Assembly (NCBI RefSeq): GCF_014648395.1
Contig: NZ_BMRA01000002.1
Coordinates: forward strand, 654,150 to 718,149
DNA length: 64,000 nucleotides
Direction: 5' to 3'
Source of the DNA: Micromonospora fulviviridis
Lineage (GTDB): Bacteria > Actinomycetota > Actinomycetes > Mycobacteriales > Micromonosporaceae
Below the pieces are notes generated by a model. The model worked only from the letters and a program-made list of their open reading frames with translations, had not been told where the DNA came from and did not search any database. Both the position numbers and the translations under genes were made by a program. Below are positions 42,836 to 51,786 of this stretch, piece by piece; within the stretch, counting starts at the first letter, position 1; every line of letters begins with the position of its first letter.

Positions 42836-44140
42836 ATGCCCGGCAAGGCCTGGTTCGATGTCGCACCGTCGGCTGCCCGCCTGACCAGCTCGCTTCGCGA
42901 CATCGGTTACGACTTCCCCACCGCTGTGGCGGACATCGTCGACAACAGCGTGGCTGCCGGAGCGACCCGGGTGGAGGTGATGATCGAGTTTGCGGGATCA
43001 AGGTCCCGGGTCTACATCGCGGATGACGGCCGCGGCATGTCGCCGGGCGCTTTGCTTGAGGGCCTGCGACTCGGCACACGCCGCACCTACAGGCTGGGCG
43101 AGCTGGGCCGCTACGGGTTGGGTCTCAAGACCGCCTCACTGTCGCAGTGCCGATCGGTGGCGGTGGTTTCCCGGAGCAATCCGGAGGTGATTCGGACGTC
43201 GGCCCGGGTCCTCGACCTTGACGTAGTGGAGGAATGGGACCAATGGGTCGTGGTGGACCCGGGCAATGATCCGGACGTCGCCAGAGCCAAGCAGTGGCTG
43301 GCCGAGGGAACCGGGACGGTTGTCCTCTGGCGTCACCTTGACCGGGTGCTGCCCGAGAAGCAGCCTGAGGGCGGTTGGGCTCGGCGCCGATTCGAGAACC
43401 TTGCCGCAAAGACTGCGGAGCACCTCGGAGTCGTGTTCCACCGCTTCCTCGAGGGCGTCGACGGCAAGGCTCCACTGGTCATCACGGTCAATGGTCAGAA
43501 GGTCAGGGCCTGGAACCCGTTTGCACCCGAAGAGCCTGGCTTGTCCGAGCTACCGGCGCAGCGCTTCGAGGTCACGGTCGGTGATGTGTCAGGCCACGTG
43601 GATCTTCGACGCTTCATCCTCCCTTCGCGCGATCGGTTCTCCACTCATGGCGAGTTCGAGCGGCTCTCCGGTCCGCTCAACTGGAACCGGCAGCAGGGCC
43701 TCTACGTCTACCGGGCGAACCGACTGGTGCAGTGGGGCGGCTGGAGCGGTATCCGGGGCATTGACGAGCACACGAAGATGGCGCGTGCCGCTCTTGACTT
43801 CAGCACCGACCTCGACTCGGCCTTCAACATCAACGTGGCCAAGATGAGGGTCTCATTACCGGCGCAGCTACGTCAGATGCTCGAAGCGCCGGTCAACGAA
43901 CTCTGCATCTACGCCAACGACGCCTACCGCCGGAGCGCACGACCCAAGCCGAAGCCGGTCCCCGCTGACCTCAATGCCGCTCCCGACGTCCGTGCCGCCA
44001 CGCAGGCCGCGACCACCGCCGGGCTGGCGCTCCGAGCCGCAGCGATGCAGGCCGGCGAATGGGACGCGTGGCAGCGGATCGCCTCGTCGCTGCGGAGGGA
44101 GGCGCCTGAAATCGCAAAGTCGCTGGGGCTCGACGGCTGA
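42836..44140 (+). CDS. MORC/MutL-like GHKL ATPase, copy 1
   Basis: This 434-aa protein starts at ATG 42836, behind GGAGGTGGGCAG. The Bergerat fold shows an N-box AVADIVDNSVAAGA (about 30-43), G1 DDGRGMSPG (about 62-70) and G2 ELGRYGLGLKTASLSQC (about 90-106). The S5-like second domain ends in GLYVYRANRLVQWGGWSG and a conserved Lys-rich patch. Such ATPases are known from bacterial operons with C5 methyltransferases, Z1 helicases and DUF4420 nucleases. It is likely an ATP-gated DNA clamp. It contains a rare TTA codon at 43856-43858. Its stop forms part of a hairpin shared with the methyltransferase end. Confidence 0.87.
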   Translation: MPGKAWFDVAPSAARLTSSLRDIGYDFPTAVADIVDNSVAAGATRVEVMIEFAGSRSRVYIADDGRGMSPGALLEGLRLGTRRTYRLGELGRYGLGLKTASLSQCRSVAVVSRSNPEVIRTSARVLDLDVVEEWDQWVVVDPGNDPDVARAKQWLAEGTGTVVLWRHLDRVLPEKQPEGGWARRRFENLAAKTAEHLGVVFHRFLEGVDGKAPLVITVNGQKVRAWNPFAPEEPGLSELPAQRFEVTVGDVSGHVDLRRFILPSRDRFSTHGEFERLSGPLNWNRQQGLYVYRANRLVQWGGWSGIRGIDEHTKMARAALDFSTDLDSAFNINVAKMRVSLPAQLRQMLEAPVNELCIYANDAYRRSARPKPKPVPADLNAAPDVRAATQAATTAGLALRAAAMQAGEWDAWQRIASSLRREAPEIAKSLGLDG

Positions 44141-44161
44141 GCCCTCCGCGGCCCGGCTCAG
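44137..44161. terminator. Convergent hairpin between GHKL copy 1 and the methyltransferase
   Basis: CTGAGCC - 11 nt - GGCTCAG, a perfect 7-bp stem that includes both stop codons of the converging genes. It is likely a bidirectional terminator, although short. Confidence 0.5.
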
Positions 44162-46107
44162 AAGAGCCGCAGCGGGTCGGCGCGGGACTCGACGCAGAGC
44201 TTCTGCAGCGGGCAGGCATTGCACTCGGGCTCCACCGGTCGGCACAGGGTGTTCGCCAGCTCAACCAGTCCGAGGTGCGCACGTCGCGCGTCACTGTCCG
44301 CGCCGATCATTCGGGCAATCTCGAGCCGCCCGTCGGTTAGCCGGTTCCGGCGGTTCACGGGATCGCCACTGAAGCGCGCCGCTACCCGCAGTACGCCCTT
44401 TGTCACCAGGACGGGCTCCTCGGAATCCTCATCTCCATGCGCGGGCACGACCAGGACCGCCAAGTCGGCCACCGCCTCCGTCAGCCCAGCCACCTGGCGC
44501 AGATGATCGTCATCATCGAGCAGCTCAGGGTTTTCGGCGAGCCGCCCCGCCAGTTCGAGAATCGTCCCGGCACGCTGCGGCCGCGATGCCCACTTGCTGA
44601 TCTCGACAAGCTCGCTTTCCGCCAGGACCGTGTCCTGAGGCGCCCGCCAGCGGGCAAGTAGCGGCCAGATGAAACGCACGACCTCGGCCGGAGCCCGGTC
44701 CAGCAGCATCTCGGCCTGGATCACCTGCCAGCGCGTCTCAGCCCGCAACCAGGGAAGACCCCGAACGGACGCGCTGTCGAACCATCCGGCGAGCATCGCC
44801 GCGATGTCCTGGGTCGTGGCCGCCACCGGACGCGGATTGTCCAGCGATGCCCGCACGGCACCGGCGAGGTGCTCGCCGAGCAGCGGCGGCACGGCATTGC
44901 CGATCTGGCGGAACGCCGCCGACGGCGGACCCGCAAAGCGAAACCAGTCCGGGAAGGTCTGCAGGCGGGCCGCTTCGCGGACCGTGATGGTCCGGTTCTG
45001 ACGAGGATGGATGTACCAGTAACCGTCCTTGGCGATGTGCGCGGTGATCGTCCGGGAGAGGTTGTTCTCGTCGAGCCGCTTGTACTTGTCGTCGAAGATG
45101 TCGTCCCGGTACCGCTTCACCTCGTCCGGCAGGTCGCTGTACCGCGTGCTGTGGTCCATGGCCTCGAAGGCACGCGCGTCGTCCTCGCGGACCGGCCTGG
45201 TGATGTGGTCGAAGACCTTGTGCTTGTCGCTCGCGGACACCGCCTTGCGCATCCGGCGCTGGAACTCGCTGACCGGGCCCTCGTAATCGCTCCAGCCCTC
45301 GGCGCCACCCTCCGGCCGCCATCCCCCCTCGACAGGAGGAAGGTCGCCGATGGCATTCCAGACCGTGACCCGCTCGGGCTGTTCCCGCGGCCAGGTGAAC
45401 TGGACGCCGTCCCGTAGCGCCACGAGGATGAGTCGCTGACGGAACTGCGGGACCCCGTAACGGAAGGTCTCCACCGACCGCTCCTCGACCGAGTACCCGA
45501 TCGATTCGAGCTCGTGGACCATCGTGCGAAGGATGAACATCTCCTTGTCGAGCGCCATGTCGGGCACGTTCTCCATGAGCACGGCCTGCGGACGCGCGGT
45601 CCGGGCGATCTCCAGGAACGACCGCCAGAGGTCGCGGCGCTCGTCATACGGATCACGGAGACCGTGGCGGACCCGGTGTCGGATCTTCGAGCGCCCCGCC
45701 TTTGAGAAGGGTTGACACGGCGGGCCGCCCGCCAGGAGTTCGACTCCGGCGGCCTTCATGAGCTCGCCGACCTGCCGCACCCGGTCCGGGTCACCGAGGT
45801 CCCAGTCCACACTGAGTCCCGGGTGATGATGGCGGTGAGTCTCGACTGCCTCCTCATCATGATCGACCGCGAGCACGACCTTGTAGCCGGCGGCGTCGAG
45901 CCCGAGGCTCAGTCCACCGGCACCACTGAACAGGTCGGCTGCAAGCCGCCCACCCTCGGCGCGGAGATTCGCCGCGAGGGAGATGAGCTCCTCGGGTCCC
46001 GAGCATGCCGCGGGGTGCGGTGCGAGCCGGACGAAAGGACCACGAACCAGCTTGACTCCGTACCCACGGCGTCGGGCAGGGGCGGTGGGCTGGTCTTCAC
46101 TGGTCAC
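44158..46107 (-). CDS. DNA (cytosine-5) methyltransferase fused to an endonuclease III-like Fe-S domain
   Basis: This is a 649-aa protein from GTG 46107 (a GTG at 46161 would add 18 residues). C5 MTase motifs are present in order: DLFSGAGGLSLGLD (58-71), GGPPCQPFS with catalytic Cys131, MENVPDM, QFRQRLILVAL, RTITAHIAKDG, REAARLQTFPDWF and QIGNAVPPLLGEH. The last about 210 residues resemble an HhH-GPD glycosylase: RGLPWLRAETRWQVIQAEML, then Cys622, Cys629, Cys632 and Cys638 in the CX6CX2CX5C arrangement of endonuclease III. The HhH Lys and the catalytic Asp seem absent (VLVTKGVLRVAARF), so the domain may read DNA rather than cut it. It provides self-modification for the island. Confidence 0.87.
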   Translation of the reverse strand: MTSEDQPTAPARRRGYGVKLVRGPFVRLAPHPAACSGPEELISLAANLRAEGGRLAADLFSGAGGLSLGLDAAGYKVVLAVDHDEEAVETHRHHHPGLSVDWDLGDPDRVRQVGELMKAAGVELLAGGPPCQPFSKAGRSKIRHRVRHGLRDPYDERRDLWRSFLEIARTARPQAVLMENVPDMALDKEMFILRTMVHELESIGYSVEERSVETFRYGVPQFRQRLILVALRDGVQFTWPREQPERVTVWNAIGDLPPVEGGWRPEGGAEGWSDYEGPVSEFQRRMRKAVSASDKHKVFDHITRPVREDDARAFEAMDHSTRYSDLPDEVKRYRDDIFDDKYKRLDENNLSRTITAHIAKDGYWYIHPRQNRTITVREAARLQTFPDWFRFAGPPSAAFRQIGNAVPPLLGEHLAGAVRASLDNPRPVAATTQDIAAMLAGWFDSASVRGLPWLRAETRWQVIQAEMLLDRAPAEVVRFIWPLLARWRAPQDTVLAESELVEISKWASRPQRAGTILELAGRLAENPELLDDDDHLRQVAGLTEAVADLAVLVVPAHGDEDSEEPVLVTKGVLRVAARFSGDPVNRRNRLTDGRLEIARMIGADSDARRAHLGLVELANTLCRPVEPECNACPLQKLCVESRADPLRLF

Positions 46108-46442
46108 GATCAGGCAGGTTACCGCCACGGCGCCCAAGTCAGCGACCGCCGGTGGCGACACACCGCGACAGATACTGGTACGGATCCCAGGCCACCGTTG
46201 ATCTGAGGCAACTATTGCCCGTACGGCTCAATGTTGGCAGAACAAAAGGAACAAATTGCTCGGAAGCTATAAGAAACGCTCTTGCGGGGCTGACTGAGAG
46301 CAGCGTCACCTACCTATACTCGCGACACCCGCTCCAAGGTTCGAGGTCCGCCGAGATCCGGCTACGCCTGGCTGGATCGGGCAGCAACGAGTGCGACTGT
46401 GCGGCACCGACAAGGTTCCTGCACCGACTGGAGCCGACTGCC
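46108..46442. other. Divergent promoter region between the methyltransferase and GHKL copy 2
   Basis: This is 335 bp. It is AT-richer than its surroundings around 46237-46320, with TATACT at 46315-46320 as a possible -10 for the plus-strand operon but no convincing -35. CTGG-N8-CCAG is at 46175-46190. GCTCAATGTTG (46226-46236) also occurs at 62774-62784. The methyltransferase start could extend into this region. Confidence 0.45.
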
Positions 46443-47921
46443 TTGAGCTATGACATCGCGAACCCCGACCCCGCGGGCACCATCACGTCACTGCGGTCGT
46501 TCGGCTACAGCGTCGAGGCCGCTGTGGCGGACCTGGTCGACAACAGCGTCTCTGCCGGCGCCCGTCGCATCGACGTCTACTTCACCTGGTCAGGCCCCGC
46601 CTCCTGGGTTGCGGTGGTGGACGACGGCCGGGGCATGACAGCGGAGGAAGTCGTCACCGCGATGACCGTGGCGGCGCGTGGCTCCTACCAGGCTCGCGCC
46701 TCTGAGGATCTCGGGCGCTTCGGCATGGGCCTGAAGAGCGCTTCCTTCTCGCAGGCAGCCCGCCTCACTGTGGGCACGAGGACTGAGACCAGCTCTGAAG
46801 AGGCAGTGCGGACCTGGGACCTGTCCGTGGTCTCCGAGACGAGCGAGTGGCGGCTGCTGCACGGAACCGACGAGGAGACCGGCACGGTTCTGAAGCAACT
46901 CCGGCCCGATGGCCGTGCCGGAACGACCGTCATCTGGCGAGATCTGCACCGGTTCGCCCTGGAAGGCCTCACCAACGAGGACGCGCGGGCGCAGAAACAG
47001 TTCTACGCGGAGGCGAGCCGGGTCGAGGAGCACCTGGGCATGGTGTTCGCGCGGTTCCTCGTGGGCAGGAACCGGATCGCGATGACCGTCAACGGCACAC
47101 CGGTCAAGGCCTGGGATCCCTTCCTGCCCGGTCACCCGTCGGTCCAGCGACTACCGGCAGAGGAGCTGCCTGTCGGCAACCACACGGTCCGCATCGAGCC
47201 GTTCATCCTGCCGCACCCCAAGAAGCTCAGTCCCGAGCAGCAGCAACAGGCGGCCGGCCCGGGAGGCTGGCTCGACCAGCAGGGCTTCTACGTGTACCGG
47301 CGGGATCGACTGATCCTGGCCGGCGACTGGCTGGGCATCCGCGGCTTCCGACGGGACGAGCGATACAACCTCGCGCGCATCATCGTCGACGTGCCGGCCG
47401 AGGCGGACGCCGAATGGGCCATCGACGTCCGAAAGTCAACGGCGGTGCCCCCAGTCGGGGTCCGGCGGCACCTTCAACGGATCGGTACCGCCGCCCGGAG
47501 CCGCGCCGCGGAGGTGCTCAGCCACCGGGGACGTATCGCTGCCCGGGAGCATGGCGCGGAGTTCATTTACGCCTGGCGTGTCGACAAACGGGACGGCAGC
47601 ATCCGCTGCCGCATCAACCGCGATCACCCGCTTGTGCGGGAGGTCCTCCAAGGTGGGCCGGATGCCGCGGTCGACGCCAAGGCGCTGATCAGGCTCCTCG
47701 AGGAGACCGTGCCGGTCGCAGCCCTCCGGATCATGCACGACGGCGACGTCACGGACGATCCCGAGCCCTTCTTGGGAGCTGCATCCAAGGAGGTGGGCGA
47801 TGTGGCGAACCGCATCTACGCGGCCTTCGTCGCGCAGGGCCGCACACCAAGAGAGGCGAAGGAGCGACTGGCGCTCATGCCGCCCTTCGATCAGTTCGAC
47901 GGGTTCTGGCAGCAACGCTGA
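46443..47921 (+). CDS. MORC/MutL-like GHKL ATPase, copy 2
   Basis: This 492-aa protein is a paralogue of 42836-44140. Its N-box is AVADLVDNSVSAGARR, G1 is VDDGRGMTAEEV, and G2 is DLGRFGMGLKSASFSQAARL. The second domain has GFYVYRRDRLILAGDWLGIR. TTG 46443 (LSYDIANPDPAGTITSLRSF) was chosen because homologous sequence starts there and no in-frame ATG or GTG is near; the frame itself is open further up. The C-terminus adds about 90 residues compared with copy 1. It is followed after 47 bp by Z1 copy B and is part of its operon. ATP-dependent DNA clamping is inferred from the MutL/MORC fold. Confidence 0.85.
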   Translation: MSYDIANPDPAGTITSLRSFGYSVEAAVADLVDNSVSAGARRIDVYFTWSGPASWVAVVDDGRGMTAEEVVTAMTVAARGSYQARASEDLGRFGMGLKSASFSQAARLTVGTRTETSSEEAVRTWDLSVVSETSEWRLLHGTDEETGTVLKQLRPDGRAGTTVIWRDLHRFALEGLTNEDARAQKQFYAEASRVEEHLGMVFARFLVGRNRIAMTVNGTPVKAWDPFLPGHPSVQRLPAEELPVGNHTVRIEPFILPHPKKLSPEQQQQAAGPGGWLDQQGFYVYRRDRLILAGDWLGIRGFRRDERYNLARIIVDVPAEADAEWAIDVRKSTAVPPVGVRRHLQRIGTAARSRAAEVLSHRGRIAAREHGAEFIYAWRVDKRDGSIRCRINRDHPLVREVLQGGPDAAVDAKALIRLLEETVPVAALRIMHDGDVTDDPEPFLGAASKEVGDVANRIYAAFVAQGRTPREAKERLALMPPFDQFDGFWQQR

Positions 47922-47968
47922 CGGCCTAGTGCGGGCTAGCGCAGAGCAGATTCAACGGGGAGGGCCCA

Positions 47969-50782
47969 GTGACCGCGCACACCCAGGACAACGACGACGT
48001 AATGGAGCAGGCGATCCGGCTGGTACTCGCCATGCTGCCGCAGGATCGCCAGGCGACCGACAAGGAGGTCGAGGAGAACGTTGACCCTGTCTGGATGATG
48101 CAACAATCCCGGGGCCACCTGCTTGACCGGGAACTGCTGCTCAAAGAGGTTCAGTCCCGCGTCGCGGTGTGGCAGGACGACTCCGTCGGCTTGACCGACG
48201 ATCGGGACCACATCGAGTGGCTGACCGAAGCTCAACTGGAGCGCAGCTGGGACTTCTGGGATCGCTACCGCCGCTACCTGGAGAACGTCCGCCTGATGCC
48301 ACCGCGGGTCGTGCGGCGGCTCGACCACAGCACGGACCGCATTCTCCGACAGATGGAGGACCCGCAGCGCCCAGGTTCGTGGCGCCGCACCGGTCTCGTG
48401 GTCGGCCAAGTCCAGTCGGGCAAGACCGGCAACTACATCGGGCTTGCCTGCAAGGCGGCTGACGCGGGTTACAAGCTCATCGTGATCCTCGCCGGAATTC
48501 ACAACAGCCTCCGTAGCCAGACCCAGCTCCGCGTGGATGAGGGCCTCCTCGGCTTCGATACTCAATATCAGCAGCGCTACGACGAGAACAACAACACGGC
48601 GCGCATTGGCGTCGGCGTGATGCCAGGCGTGAAGCGGCTCAAAATCGCCTCACTGACCAACAGCGCGGAGGGCGGCGACTTCCGGCGCCACGTGGCCAGC
48701 AATCTCAACCTGCCGATCGGCAACTACCCGGTGGTCCTAGTCGTCAAGAAGCACCAGAGCATCCTCGAGTACGTCCGAAAGTGGATCGTCGAGGTCGAGG
48801 GAGAGCCGACTGTCGCAGGTGGGCCCAAGGTTGTACGGGACGTCCCGCTACTGGTCATCGACGACGAAGCTGACCACGCCTCCATCGACACGACCAAGGA
48901 CGAGGATGCTGATCCCACCCGCATCAATGCCGCCATCAGGCACCTGCTGAACAGCTTCGACAAGGCCGCGTACGTTGGCTACACCGCCACGCCGTTCGCC
49001 AACATCTATATCCGACCGAACGCGGATCACGAGGCCTTCGGGCTCGATCTGTTTCCGGACAGCTTCATCGAGAGCCTGCCCGCACCGTCAAACTATCTGG
49101 GACCCGAGCGGGTGTTCGGCCTCCGCTCCGACGACTCGGACGAGGACGACATCAAGGCCCTGCCGATCTTCCGCCCGGTCCACGACCACGAAGCCTGGAT
49201 GCCGCCTCGGCACAAGAAGGAGTGGCTGCCGCCGGAGCAACTGCCTGCGTCGCTCCGTGAAGCCCTTGACGCCTTTGTACTGACCTGCGCCGCAAGGAGA
49301 GCCAGGGGACAGGGCAGGCAGCACAACTCGATGCTGGTGCACGTCACCCGGTACATGAATGTGCAGAACCGGGTCCGTGACCAGATCGAAGAGTACGTCG
49401 GGCTCATGAGCGACCGGCTCCGGGACAGCATGGGCGGTGAAGCGGCTGAGGTGCTCGCTGAACTACGTGACGTCTGGAATCGGGATTTCGCCCCGACCAG
49501 CGCGATGTTTCCAGCCGAGGATGCGGCGCCGCTCTCGTGGTCCCAGGTTCAGCAGGAGCTGAGGCCTGCGCTCCAGAAGATCGATGTACGAGCGATCAAC
49601 GGCAGCTCACGGGACGCGCTCGAGTACTACGAGCATCGGAAGACGGGCGTCTCGGTGATCGCGATCGGCGGAGACAAGCTCTCGCGAGGTCTCACCCTCG
49701 AAGGCCTGAGCGTCAGCTACTACCTGCGCGCGTCGAAGACCTACGACACCTTGCTGCAGATGGGACGTTGGTTCGGATACCGGCCGGGCTACGAGGACCT
49801 CTGCCGCTTGTACACGACGCCTGGCCTCCGAGACGCATACGCGGAGATCACTGCGGCGGACAACGAGCTTCGCCGAGACTTCGAGGAAATGGCGGCTCTC
49901 GGTGAGACGCCCAAGCGGTTCGGACTGCGAGTTCGCTCGTCCTCAGCAGGACTCGCAGTCACGGCTGCCAACAAGATGCGCCGCGGTCTCAAGGTCCGAC
50001 TGAGCTACTCTGGCGAGCTGCCCGAAACCACGATCTTCAGCCTGCGCCCCGAGGTTGTCAGACAGAACTTTGACAACCTTGAACGCTTCGTCACCGCACT
50101 CGCGACTCTTTCTGAGCCCGATTCCGACACCAACAGCCTGGTCTGGCGGGACGTGCCACCAGCCGAGATCATCGACGGCTTCCTCGAGGGGTACCTGACG
50201 GATCGCGGCTCCTACCGCGTGCGACCTGCCTTCATCGCCGAGTACATCCGCCGGTGCGCCGCGCTCGGTGAGCTGTCCAACTGGACTGTGCGCTTGGTCG
50301 GGACACCGAGCGGAAGAGAGAAGAAGATCGGAACTCGCACCATCAGACTGGTCACGCGCCGCCCTCCGAAGGTCGACGGAACCGAGCAAGCAATCGAAGG
50401 CGAGCGCTTCGTCATCAAGCGAGTGTTGAATCCTGCTGATGAGAGCCGCGACCTTGCTGAGGACGCGAAGGAGCTGGCTCTGGCAGCCACCAGGGCCGCG
50501 CGCCGCGCATGGGCGGAGCGCAAGGGCAGGACGTACACAGAGCCTGAAGTGCCCACGGGTCAGTCTCTGCGCAGGTTTCGACCGGTTCAGCAACCTCTCC
50601 TAGTCATCTATCCCATTGAACACCCCAGGCCGAACGTGAAGCAGGAAGTCCTTCCACTTGTCGGCTTCGCCATCAGCTTCCCCTTCTCTGAGCACCCGAC
50701 CGAAACCGAGTATGTGGTCAACGAGATCTGGCGCCAGCAGGAGATCGACTACTACGACGACGACGAGGACTCGGACGAGTGA
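47969..50782 (+). CDS. Z1-domain SF2 helicase, copy B
   Basis: This 937-aa protein starts at GTG 47969, behind ACGGGGAGGG. Walker A is VVGQVQSGKTGNY (about 145-157), followed by NSLRSQTQLRV. Walker B is LVIDDEADHASID (about 294-306), with YVGYTATPFANIYI next. The Z1 signature GGDKLSRGLTLEGLSVSYYL and QMGRWFGYRPGYEDL (about 596-610) complete the set. The tail is very acidic (YYDDDEDSDE). It has the same layout as copy A at 39120-41864, but the two differ widely outside the motifs, so they are old paralogues. Its stop overlaps the GTG of the nuclease gene. Confidence 0.88.
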   Translation: MTAHTQDNDDVMEQAIRLVLAMLPQDRQATDKEVEENVDPVWMMQQSRGHLLDRELLLKEVQSRVAVWQDDSVGLTDDRDHIEWLTEAQLERSWDFWDRYRRYLENVRLMPPRVVRRLDHSTDRILRQMEDPQRPGSWRRTGLVVGQVQSGKTGNYIGLACKAADAGYKLIVILAGIHNSLRSQTQLRVDEGLLGFDTQYQQRYDENNNTARIGVGVMPGVKRLKIASLTNSAEGGDFRRHVASNLNLPIGNYPVVLVVKKHQSILEYVRKWIVEVEGEPTVAGGPKVVRDVPLLVIDDEADHASIDTTKDEDADPTRINAAIRHLLNSFDKAAYVGYTATPFANIYIRPNADHEAFGLDLFPDSFIESLPAPSNYLGPERVFGLRSDDSDEDDIKALPIFRPVHDHEAWMPPRHKKEWLPPEQLPASLREALDAFVLTCAARRARGQGRQHNSMLVHVTRYMNVQNRVRDQIEEYVGLMSDRLRDSMGGEAAEVLAELRDVWNRDFAPTSAMFPAEDAAPLSWSQVQQELRPALQKIDVRAINGSSRDALEYYEHRKTGVSVIAIGGDKLSRGLTLEGLSVSYYLRASKTYDTLLQMGRWFGYRPGYEDLCRLYTTPGLRDAYAEITAADNELRRDFEEMAALGETPKRFGLRVRSSSAGLAVTAANKMRRGLKVRLSYSGELPETTIFSLRPEVVRQNFDNLERFVTALATLSEPDSDTNSLVWRDVPPAEIIDGFLEGYLTDRGSYRVRPAFIAEYIRRCAALGELSNWTVRLVGTPSGREKKIGTRTIRLVTRRPPKVDGTEQAIEGERFVIKRVLNPADESRDLAEDAKELALAATRAARRAWAERKGRTYTEPEVPTGQSLRRFRPVQQPLLVIYPIEHPRPNVKQEVLPLVGFAISFPFSEHPTETEYVVNEIWRQQEIDYYDDDEDSDE

Positions 50783-51786
50783 GAATTGACGAGGAGGACT
50801 GGGAGCCGCTCGAAGCCGAGCACCACCCCTACGGCGTAGTTGCCCGTCGCCTGTACCCGCGTTCGCAGCACGAGATCTTCCTTGCCGTTCAACAGCCGAG
50901 CGGGCGGCGGGTGCTGCTCTTCCGGGTACCGGCTGCCGCGGCCGAGGCGGTGGCGGAACGGAACCCGACGGTCGCCAGTACCCAAGGATTGGCGCTTCAG
51001 TTCGCGACCGCTCCTGATGGGAGCGCCGAGCTGCGTGTCGTTCTGACCGCTGACGATCGCCGAGAAGTTTTCAACCCGCTGATAGCCGACGTAGCGATGA
51101 CAGCTCAGGCAACGGACGGGCCGGTAGAGGCCCTCACCGCCGCGATCGAGCGTTTCGAGCACTGGCGCCATCTTCTTCAGTCCCTCCGCGACACCGGCCT
51201 CGGTGCAGACGCCCGACGAGGTCTGTTCGGGGAACTCGTGGTGCTCCGTGACCATCTCCTTCCGGTCCTCTCGCCGCAGGACGCGGTGTCGGCTTGGCGA
51301 GGGCCCACCGGAGCAAACCAGGACTTTGAGCTACCGAGCTGCGCGATCGAGGTCAAGACGGGAGCAGGCAGGAACCCCGGAAGCATCGTCATCGCCAGCG
51401 AGCGTCAGCTCGACGAAACCGGCACGGATCATCTGCTCCTGGCCCACCTGTCCGTGGACGAGCGGCGGAGCGGCTCGGGACAGTCGCTGAATGATGTTGT
51501 CGACTCCGTGAAGGAAATGATGGCGACAGCCCCGGCACGAGCTGAGTTCGGTGACCGGCTCGTTCGGGTCGGCTACCTCTCCGAGCATCGACATCTGTAC
51601 GACGACGCCCGGTACACCGTCCGCCGGACCGATTTCTGGCACGTCAACGGCGACTTCCCACGAATCGTGGAGGCGGACCTGCGGTCGGGTGTCGGGGACT
51701 GCCGCTACCGAATAAGCACTGTCGGACTGGATCAGTACGGTGTCTCCGCTGAGCGGGTCGCCTGCATCATCAAGGGGGAGGCATGA
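50779..51786 (+). CDS. PD-(D/E)XK motif nuclease (DUF4420 type), copy B
   Basis: This 335-aa protein has GLFGELVVLRDHLLPVL, then AWRGPTGANQDFELPSCAIE, with catalytic Asp and the ExK of IEVKTGAG near residue 190, the standard DUF4420 active site. The C-terminal half has GYLSEHRHLYDDARYTVRRT. It starts at GTG 50779 inside the Z1 stop, and its stop overlaps the AIPR ATG, so it is coupled to both. Expected role: the DNA cleavage subunit driven by Z1 copy B. Confidence 0.85.
   Translation: MRIDEEDWEPLEAEHHPYGVVARRLYPRSQHEIFLAVQQPSGRRVLLFRVPAAAAEAVAERNPTVASTQGLALQFATAPDGSAELRVVLTADDRREVFNPLIADVAMTAQATDGPVEALTAAIERFEHWRHLLQSLRDTGLGADARRGLFGELVVLRDHLLPVLSPQDAVSAWRGPTGANQDFELPSCAIEVKTGAGRNPGSIVIASERQLDETGTDHLLLAHLSVDERRSGSGQSLNDVVDSVKEMMATAPARAEFGDRLVRVGYLSEHRHLYDDARYTVRRTDFWHVNGDFPRIVEADLRSGVGDCRYRISTVGLDQYGVSAERVACIIKGEA

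Noticed and set aside
46175..46190. CTGG-N8-CCAG as a third copy of the GGTCC-N8-GGACC element
   Set aside because: Arms are only 4 bp with a different sequence, and box 1 (CCACCTCCCCA) is absent.
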